Assembly (NCBI RefSeq): GCF_030384665.1
Contig: NC_083677.1
Coordinates: forward strand, 310,001 to 374,000
Reading direction: 5' to 3'
Source of the DNA: Lodderomyces elongisporus
Taxonomy: Eukaryota > Ascomycota > Pichiomycetes > Serinales > Debaryomycetaceae
Length of the DNA stretch: 64,000 nt
This document shows positions 1 through 9,500 of the stretch, one piece after another (position 1 is the first letter of the stretch; each line of letters begins with the position of its first letter). The notes beneath the pieces were generated by a model. The model had not been told where the DNA came from. It saw only the letters and a list, made by a program, of their open reading frames with translations, and ran no database searches. The translations under genes and the position numbers were made by a program.

Positions 1-1
1 T

Positions 2-352
2 CAAGCTGATCAAGTTGCGCGACCAAGCAACGGTCACACAAGCACGGATAACGGCAATGACGAAATTGGTAAAGGCTCAAGCTCTGAAGATAAAAAAGGA
101 GGGACTGCATTAATGTTCTCTTTTGCACCTGATTATCGGCTCGAATTTGTCGTCAAGTCATTGATTGGTTCTAGGGCCAAATTGCAAGACGTTCCCAAAA
201 TTTCTTCTTTGATTGAAAATAGGTTGAGAACTTGGTTTATTGAAAGATGCGTCGAGCCAAGGTTTCAAGTTGTAAAGCTTCCGTCACTTTGGCCAAGAAC
301 TAAAAATACACGCGAGCCAGCAAAACCAAAGGATAGCGACGACACATTATGA
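2..352 (+). CDS. MMM1: MMM1, ERMES complex subunit, C-terminal fragment (5' end outside window)
   Basis: This is the C-terminal end of the maintenance-of-mitochondrial-morphology protein 1, an ER membrane protein whose SMP domain carries lipids between ER and mitochondria within the ERMES complex. The frame is open from the window edge, so the gene is cut by the window and not broken. The visible part has a low-complexity Gly/Ser/Asn/Asp linker (about 36 residues), then the last SMP segment with the family signature [15 protein letters not shown], followed by [15 protein letters not shown] and LPSLWPR. That order (strand, amphipathic helix, ERCVEPRF) is how fungal Mmm1 proteins end. The linker interrupting the SMP domain is typical of yeast Mmm1. 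The stop is TGA at 350-352. It converges with the giant adhesin gene 246 bp downstream. Confidence 0.93.
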   Translation, partial: QADQVARPSNGHTSTDNGNDEIGKGSSSEDKKGGTALMFSFAPDYRLEFVVKSLIGSRAKLQDVPKISSLIENRLRTWFIERCVEPRFQVVKLPSLWPRTKNTREPAKPKDSDDTL

Positions 353-598
353 TCTAATGTAGATAAAGAAGGAAAGAAAAAAGAAGAAGAGGAAATGACA
401 ATAGAATGATTTATTAATATAAGTAGATGGAGTGTATATAATTATCACTTAAAAAGTATACAACGTTGTAAGAAAATAGATTTACATATATATATGTACA
501 ATAATAATACAATTCATTGAAATGAAGAACAAATAATACAATTGACAGCTGCTTAGGCTGAAACATTGTATAAACGCAAGATCCTCTCGTGAATATTA

Positions 599-3500
599 TC
601 ACAATACAAAGCACAGTACAATTGTAGTGATGGTAATTATGAGGAACGTGCCGATAGAAGTGAGTGACGATGCACTACCTTCATACAGAGAAACTGTATT
701 TTGTGGTAAAGTTAATGATAACGATGACGGTGAAGATGGTGAAGATGGTGAAGATTGTGGTGGCCTAGAAGCCGAGCTTAAAGTGGTTCCATATTTTCTC
801 AGTGGGACTGGATTTGCAGATGTCAATTGAGCAATACCATTAGTAGTTGATAATGTATCAGGATCAAAAATAGGTAATTCCGATTGTGCATAAGCATCCG
901 TAGATAAAGCTACTGGAGCAAGCTCTGACTTGCTTGTTTTTTGTAAACCAGTTGTTTTTGTTGTTGTTGTTGTTGAAAAATCATGGTCGTCTTCTTCGTC
1001 TACTAACGATGGATTTACTTGATTTGTTTTAGTACTCTCAATATTCAGAGACTTTTCTGTTGCGCCTTCGTATCCCATAGTTTTGGAAGGCATATTGGAG
1101 TTTGTAGTTTTGGCCTCAGAGCTTAAGTCTTGTTTGGAAGAATTTGAGATATCTGCAGCTAAAGTGTTTCTAGCAGATTCATTAGATTTTGACAGCTCCA
1201 AAAATAACAGTTTTACCGACGTTGGTTTGGTTTTATTGATTGATGAAGCTAAAACTGGCTTATTGAGCAGTTGTATATCCAGTTGAGATGGAAATTCCAT
1301 GATTCCTGTTTGACCAGTAGAGCTCGAACTGGGCACATTCAGATAATCAAGTTGAGTTGTTGGTTGAGTGTTGAAATTTGTAGTTTGTGTGTTTGTTGGT
1401 ACACCTGAGTCACTTTTACTGGGTAAAGAAAGAATGTCTGGTTTAGTTACTGCACGAGTTGACAGTATTAAAGTATTCTTAAAGTCAGAAGGTGAAGCTG
1501 TTGAAATTTTATTTGTCGTGTTAGGAGGAATCTCTGAAACTGTGTTTGAATTAGCAGAACAAGTGCTGCAACGACTTTGGTCATATAAAGCTGGTGTAGA
1601 ATATGTACCTGATTGACTATCAAAAGTGGTTGAGATTAGCTCATGAGAAATCGTCAAACTTTGAGCGGTTAAAATATCCGTATCACCTTTTGTATTTTGA
1701 TCAATATTGTCTGTACTCAAGGAATTTGTTGCAGTGACAACCAGCGCATACGTGGTTGATGTTTGAATTGCTTCAGTGTCTAGAATATTTAAAGTTGAAG
1801 AAGCTAACAATGTGGATTGTAAATCATTTCTGTTTGAGCTCGAGTGAGTGTTTGCATTACTTGAATTCCAATATACTGGACCAGTACTGCTTGCGACTAT
1901 TGAATTTGGAGTACTAGTGGTGGACAAAGACAACTTCAGACTGTATGAAGTGGTCAATAAAGACTCCTTTGTAAGCAATATTGGGCCAGAAGCATAAACT
2001 GAGGTAGCATCCAATAAATGCGAAAACTCAGCTGAAGTGGTATATTGTTGATCTTCCGTGCTATGTGATGTGGATTCTAGTGGACTAACTTGCGGCGGTG
2101 ACTGGCTTGTAATCTTAGATGGTACAGAACTAACTGAGGTTGTGGACAATATTGAGTCAGTTTTTGTGCCAGGTTTTGCTACACTATCATCATTTGAAAT
2201 GGAATTGACTAAAGTAATCAATGTGGTTGACTCCTCAGCATTTAATGATCTAAAAACACTTTCGCTTTCATTTGATGAATGAATATCACTTTCTGCAATG
2301 TATTTGGATTCAGATTCACCCAAAGAGTAGCTAGGGCTACTTGTTGGTGTACTAGAACTTAAAAGTGTATTTGTAACAAAAACGGATCCAGAACCACTAG
2401 ATCCAGTGACTGAAATGTGATTTGCTGATACTGAGCTTGTTACATAAGGTATGTCATTAATGCTTTGCGACGAAATTCCAAAGTTTGTATTATCATTTTC
2501 ATTTGAGAGAGTTGCAATAGTACTAGTGTTCACAGTATTGGATGAAGTAGTCACTTTGGAAGATACACTCGAAACCAAATCAAATGTTGATTTGCTTGCA
2601 AAGTCAATGCTTTCAGAGACTAAACCAGAGCTAAATTCTTTCAAGTCGGAGGTAGAAGCCGATGTGGAAATTGTTGAGGTTGTATTTGTCAATGTAGTGA
2701 TTGTTTCTTTTGAAGTCAAATGTTCCACATCAGTAGTAAGGGACGAAAACTGTGAATTTTCATTTTCAGTTAATGTTACGGTTGGAGATAAATCCAGGTA
2801 GCTCATACCAAAATCAACTGTTACACTTGGTGAAGATTCAATTGACGGAATTTGTTCCCCATTACTTTCGATAAAGCTAGTTGCATCTAGAGTATGAGGA
2901 AATTGAATAGAAGAATCACCAGGACTTGCTGTAGATTCCAAACTGATTTCAAATGTACCTGATTCATGCTCAATGGCACTAACAATATCACTAGAAATAC
3001 TTGAGTCATGGGTATATGTATATGTTGAGTAAACGGAGAGCAAACTACCAGAATCGGAGTCATTTATTGTTTGGATAGTTTCAATGCTCGTTTTGTTATC
3101 AAGAATTGACACAGAATCTGTAGTGGAACTTGAAGATTCACTTGTAATAAACCCAAGGCTAGAGCTTAATCCATCGGTAAGTGTATCCATCAGGTTATCT
3201 GTAAATGTATGGATTACTTCATCACTTGTGCTAGATAAAACATGGCTACTGAAATCATCGGTGCTTAAACTGGCAACAATGTGTGTGGTTATTTCCACGT
3301 TTGAAATTGAATTTTCAAATGATATAGTAGTATCTTCAACAATAGATGACGATTCACTATAATATGCTTCACTTGTCAATGTACTGAGGTCTGTGTTTGT
3401 AGTAGATTCCTTGTAAAAGCTCAAAATACTACTAAGAATTGCCAGCCCCTCTTCAACTGTAGTAGTTTTAGTGCTCGTATTCAAGTCTGTAGTAAATGTA

Positions 3501-6500
3501 CTGAGGTCATTATCTTCAAATGAATCACTTTTAATGTCGAGATCGCCAACCGAGGTTGTAAGTTCAACACCAGCGAGCGACTTACTGTTCAAAGTAGATT
3601 CATCATCTCTTGTTGAGGTGAATGTCACTTGGGCACTAAGCTGTGAAATGGTTGCTGCATTACCTATGGAATCAGTAAATTCTTGCAATGTTGACATATC
3701 TGTACTGTAAACAGAATCTTCAATTGATATGGTTGTTTCATCACTAGAACTAATATCTTTACTATGCTTTGATATCTCAATAGCTGTAGTTACCTCTTGG
3801 TTTGTGGTGTGGTACTCTGTTGTTGCACTTGAATCAGTTTCAAAATTTGGTTCGTTTGCATCTGAACTGGGTTCTTCGACTGAGCTTGACTCAATTATGG
3901 CAAAGCTTGAACTAGTAGTAGAATCAGATGATTGAAGGAAAGTGAAGGTGTCTTCAGTATTTGTTATGTCGGTAATAATGGTTTCATTGCTGGATGTGGT
4001 AGATGCGTTGGTAGATATGAACTTGTTGGTGGAACTTGACTCGTCTCTTGATATAGTGGCGGTATCTTCATCAGAGCTGTACTCATTTGAGAAACTAAAG
4101 CTATCTGTTGGTAAATCTGACTCAGCAATTGTCGCTGACATATCAGAATAACTGGTGATAACATTCAAATTTGAATTAGAGGTGGATGGTATATTGGTTT
4201 CTTGAATTGTGGTGAGTTCCTCAAGGTAACTTGATAAGTCACTATAATATGATTCGAGTGACGTGTAAGAGGAATCATCTGAAATCGAATCTTCTACCTT
4301 AGTTGTTAAAGTCAAAGTGGAGGTGGGGATGGAACTGGATATGTAAAGATTATCTGTTGAGCTGGATTCGGAGATACTGAGTGAAGTTCTCTCGATAAAG
4401 TTTGTACTTGAATTATCTGAGTACGTACTCAAATCTGTACTGATAGTCAGTTTATCAAAAATGGTGTGATATTCATTGGTGGTGCTTACATCATCACTAT
4501 AGTCAATCTCTTCGGTAGTGTAGTTAGGTTCGTCGTCAGAAACAGTCGTTTGCATGGATACTACATGTTGAGTAGTCTGGTTAGTCTTGCTGTTTGTAGC
4601 TGAACCATCACTATTGGTCAGTTGATTGGTGATTATACTAACTGTACTGGTCTGTTGACCCGAAGCATTAACTGTAGTGGTAGTAGTATCTTGAGTTAAA
4701 CTCTCATCATCGATTGTGTAGGTGCTTGTTTCATAAAAGGAATCAACTATCGAATATGATTCAGAGCTGTAGATACCAGAATCTTTGCTGAAAGACAATT
4801 CTTCTAATGAACTAGACTCTGTCGCCATTACACTGGACTCATTATTGGTGTTAAAACTTTCATTAAAGCTTGAACCTTCTATGGTGACGTTAGGTTCTGT
4901 AACTACAGTTGAAGTTACTTCATGAATAGAGCTTGATACCATTTCAGTAGAGCTAAATTCTTTGGAATATTCAGTTTCGTCGGTAGTAAGATGGTAAGCT
5001 GTAGTATCTGATTCATTGAAGGTACTGGACTCGTTGGAGGGAACAGATCCAGACCCATCAATAGTCATTGATCCTTTGAAAGAAGTAGCCTCTTCAGTAA
5101 TAGTATTAATAGTGTCATCATTTGTAGTAACTTCATCACTTGATGTGAACGACTCTTCTGATTGACTATATAAAGCAGTGAGTGTCGCATATTGATTATT
5201 ACTCGAAAATAATATGTCTGTCGATGAAAACAAATTGTCATTAGTGGTGGAAACTGCAGGCAAACTAAAAGCGCTGTCTGTAGAGGTGTCTTTCTCATCC
5301 ATGGTGGACGCAACGTCTGAGCTTATACTATCGGTAATGAAGGAAGAGAAGTCCTTTATTACGTCAGATGATTCACTTTCACTTGATTCCTCACTTGTAG
5401 AAAAATCATCTGTTGAAAATGATTTTTCCATGGCAATTGAACTATCTGTTTCTGGATAGATGCTAGAATATGTGGAAAAAGCATTATTGGTTCTTGTTTC
5501 TTCTATAGTAGAAATATATTCATGGCTTGAGACATATTGCAGACTTGGGCTAGCCTCATATGTGGTTGGATCCACGTCTTTGCTAATATTTGATAAACCG
5601 GTAGAAAAGTACCCATCTGTTGAAGTTGGAGCAGTGCTAAAACTTATTTTGTTGGTGACTGAGCTAGATTCTATTTGGGTGGAAAGAGATTCTTCAGTTT
5701 CTATTGGTGCATCTTTATAACTGGATATGTCTGCAATGGAGCTCACTGGTTCAGTAGATGAACTAAGTACCTCATCTGTAAATACTGTTTCACCAGTAAC
5801 TGAATTGGTTTCAAATTGTGATAAAAGCTCCTTGCTTGTCGTAACTTCATCATAAGTAGTTGACAAAATCTCGTCAATGGAGATTGACTCCAACGTATCA
5901 AAATCCAAATCACTACTAGGAATAGAAATTTCATTTGAGCTTGACTCGGTAATGTGCTCATCAGTAGAGATGATCGATTCAACTATAAAGCTTGACCCAT
6001 TATCGGTTTCCCTACTTTTCTCAATAGCAGATGTTTCCTCCGACAGAGTTGAAATGTCTATTGTTGAAATTGGCGGAGTAGTTGCAGTTGAATCATTTGT
6101 AGTCAAACTTAACTCATCAGTAAAGGATGTTTGGAAGTAAGTTGATGTTTCTTTGTTCAAACTGTCTTCAGTTGCGGAGGCGCTTACTTGGTGGTGGTCA
6201 GTGGTTGAATCAGTAGAGGCCATAAATGAATCATTAGTATGTAATTTGTTTGATACTGTACTGGAGGCATCGTCTAAAGACGAGTCATTGTTAAAACTTG
6301 CTTGATCAATTGTTGCTTCAGTATATTCACTAGTAATGTTTTCTATAGTTGAGCTTGGATCATCAGTGAAAGTGCTAGATTCATTACCAGAAACATTTTC
6401 GTTTGTTTTTACTGAATCATTAAAAGTCGACACGGTTTGTTCGTTAAAAGTCGGCTCTGAACTGTTCACCAAGGTCTCTTCACTTGAAATGGATACTCCA

Positions 6501-9500
6501 TCTGTTGTCATTGTTACAATAAAACTCTGTTTATCAGAGTTTTCCATCGTAGCTTGAGTAGCAATATTGGATAGGTCAATTGAAAAAGACTCATCACCAG
6601 TAGGAAAATATGAATAATCTTCAGTTGTATTTGTGACTTTTGTTGTTGCACTTTCCGTTATATCAGACATCTCTGTACTTGTTTCAGTCTCATCAGTACC
6701 TCTAGATTTGTCGGTCATTGAGCTAAGTTCATGAGTTGTAACATATTCACTACTTGTGAATAAACTCTCTCCAGTGGAATAATCATCCCCATTACTTGTA
6801 GAGCCATCCTCGCTTGTTGAATACTCATCAACACTACTTGTTTCGAATATAGTTATATCAGATTGGCTACTTGTTTTTGATTCTTTCAGAATATTAGTTT
6901 GATCAGAGGTTGACTCGAAATGTTCATTTTCGCTGGTGTAAATAGAAGTGGTTAATTGTTCGGCAGTACTTGATTCGTCAGTATTACTTATAGTGTACTC
7001 ATCACTATTAGTTGGCATTTGGGTTACAATTGATTCATCACTGGATGTGATAAGATTATCACTGGTAATTGATTTTGATCCAACAGAAGTAATTGGGGTT
7101 TCAATTGCATTTGTCTCTTTGCTACTGAAATCTTGATTTGTATCGTAGTCATTAGCGGTAGATTCATTTGTAGAACTTGTTTTTTCTAAGGTAGAATCAT
7201 GTGATGAAGTTGTGATAAAATCTTTGGTAGAATCAGATACGTCATTTACAATGGAGACATTTTCCTCTAAAGTAGAGGTAAACAGTTCTTCTGTTGTGCT
7301 GTTAATATCAATCGATGATCTGATTTCGTCGTCTGTACTATATTCTACCGTATTAAAGCTGAGGTCTTTTGTAGTTGTCTCATATTGTTCTGAAGAGCAT
7401 GTCTGGTCGGTGTATAAACTAGATTCACTAGTTGAAATGTATCCTTCATCTGTATAGGAACTATCAATGGAATAAGAGCTCTGCGCAGTCATATGTGAAT
7501 CTTCACTTGAAGTGAAATCCGAATCAGTGACTGATTCATCGGAAATAAAACTCGTCTCTTCAAATGACAGAGATTCATAATAGTAGTAATCACTTGATTG
7601 GGCAGTGAGTATAGTTTCTCCATTACTCGAGGTCAATTTGTGAGTATAACTCAAATCGTCAGTGCCAGAGCTAAATTCATCATATGTAGCAACCAGCTCC
7701 TCAAAGCTTGAACCAGCTTCAATTGTAGTATATTGCTCGCTAGATTCAGAATTATCTTCTGTGTATGATTCAGTTGTGACAATTGCAGAATCAAAGTTGG
7801 TGAATGAGTTCAGTATAGTGTTAAACAGATCAGTACTTATACCGGACTCAATGTTGGTGAGAATACTTTTTTCTTCATCTTCTGTGGAAGAATAAAGTTG
7901 AGAGTTTATTTCTCCAGTGAAGAAGCTTGTTTGCTCATTCGTGATTGTTTCTCCAATGGTGTTTTGTTCATTGGAAGTTATGTTAGACTCGGCAGTTGAT
8001 TCAGTTGTATCATTTAAATCAGTATTATTCCCATCAGTACTACTGTAAGCTATGCTTCCTGTTGGCTTTTCATTAGTGTTGGACTCTACCGTAGAAGTCA
8101 GCTTGGTTGGGGTAGCTACAAATTCACTGCTTAAAATAGATTCATCAATAGCTGTACTCAGTTCAGCTCTCGTAGAGTCTGAGACATCAGCAGTTTTTGA
8201 AGATTCTTCCTCGAAATTAGTTTCGTGCATCGTGAAGGTCAGTTCATTATTGGTGCTTGATTCATCAAGCAATGTGTTAATTTCAACATCAGTCTTGGAA
8301 GCGTCACTCGTTATTGATACATCGATAAAAGAGCTTAATTCCTCAGAAGAAACATTAACTTCGGTAGTAGCGCTGTAGCTATCTGTATCTGAGTCGTATC
8401 CTTCACTCAATACAGAGTCGATCAGCAGACTAGTCGGTTTGCTTGTGAAAATTTGTTGCTCACTAGAGGTGAATTCTTCTATGGTAGTGCTAGAGCCAAT
8501 ATTTGTTGCAAAAACATCGCTTGGACTTGACTTGTAAGTGCTTGTTGTTGATTCTTTGAAAGTAGTCACATAGTCTGTGACGTCAGATTCCTCGGCATAT
8601 GAATTTGACATGTCAAACGAAACAGATCTATACGATGTGGATATCTCGTCAGCAATTGAATTAGTTGATTCTTCTGTTGTCAATCCTAATGTTTTGCTTG
8701 TTACAGTTTCCTCTACTGTAGTCAGATACTCATTGGATCTTGAATCATTCATAAGAGTGGATGATTCAGTAGTTGATAGAGAGCCTTCATCCGTCATAGT
8801 TTCTTCAAAAAAACTTGAATCGTGACTTTTTGTAACATAATCTTCACTTGTGGTTGATTCCTCTGTAGTTTGTAATTTGCTTCCTAATTCAGGATCAGAA
8901 GTCAGATGCTCTAAACTATAACTCAGTTCGTTTGTAGTGGTAGAAACATCAATATGTGTTGCGGATTGTTCAGTGGAATGGCCACTCGAGTCTGTTAGCT
9001 CACTCAAAGTTGTTAAGTCTGACATGAAATCCAGCTCAAAGCTAGACTCGGTCCTTGATTCGCTTGTGAAGTCAAATGTGGATGACGCATCTTCTGCCTG
9101 AGTATTGGTCACCACAATATCAGGTGTGGTTGTTGAAGAAAATAATGAATTAGGAGAAGAAGAAAAAGAAGAAAAAGAAGAAGTTGTTCTTGTTGTTTCT
9201 GATGTTGCTGTTGTTATTGGAAGTTCCCAAATATACATAGTGTCGGTTTTTGCAGGCTGGTTACTTTGAACAGACAGTGAAGTAGCTTTCAATGACCAAT
9301 ATGATGTTATTGTTACCGTAGGATTTGCTGGGTACCCAATCACGACAGTATCAACACTATCGGGCCCTTGCGTAATTGTTGTTATACCGCTTCCACTGTG
9401 ACTCCAGAACGATGAAACTGTTGTTGTTGGGTTTGGCGGGTACTCGACAACAACTGTATCAACGTCATTTGGACCATTAGTTATAGTATTATAACCAGTT

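Noticed and set aside
2451..2801. Long plus-strand open frames opposite the two adhesins (for example 8052-8378, 9531-9983, 19165-19965)
   Set aside because: Shadows caused by the low-complexity Ser/Thr codons and repeats of the minus-strand genes; no conserved features.
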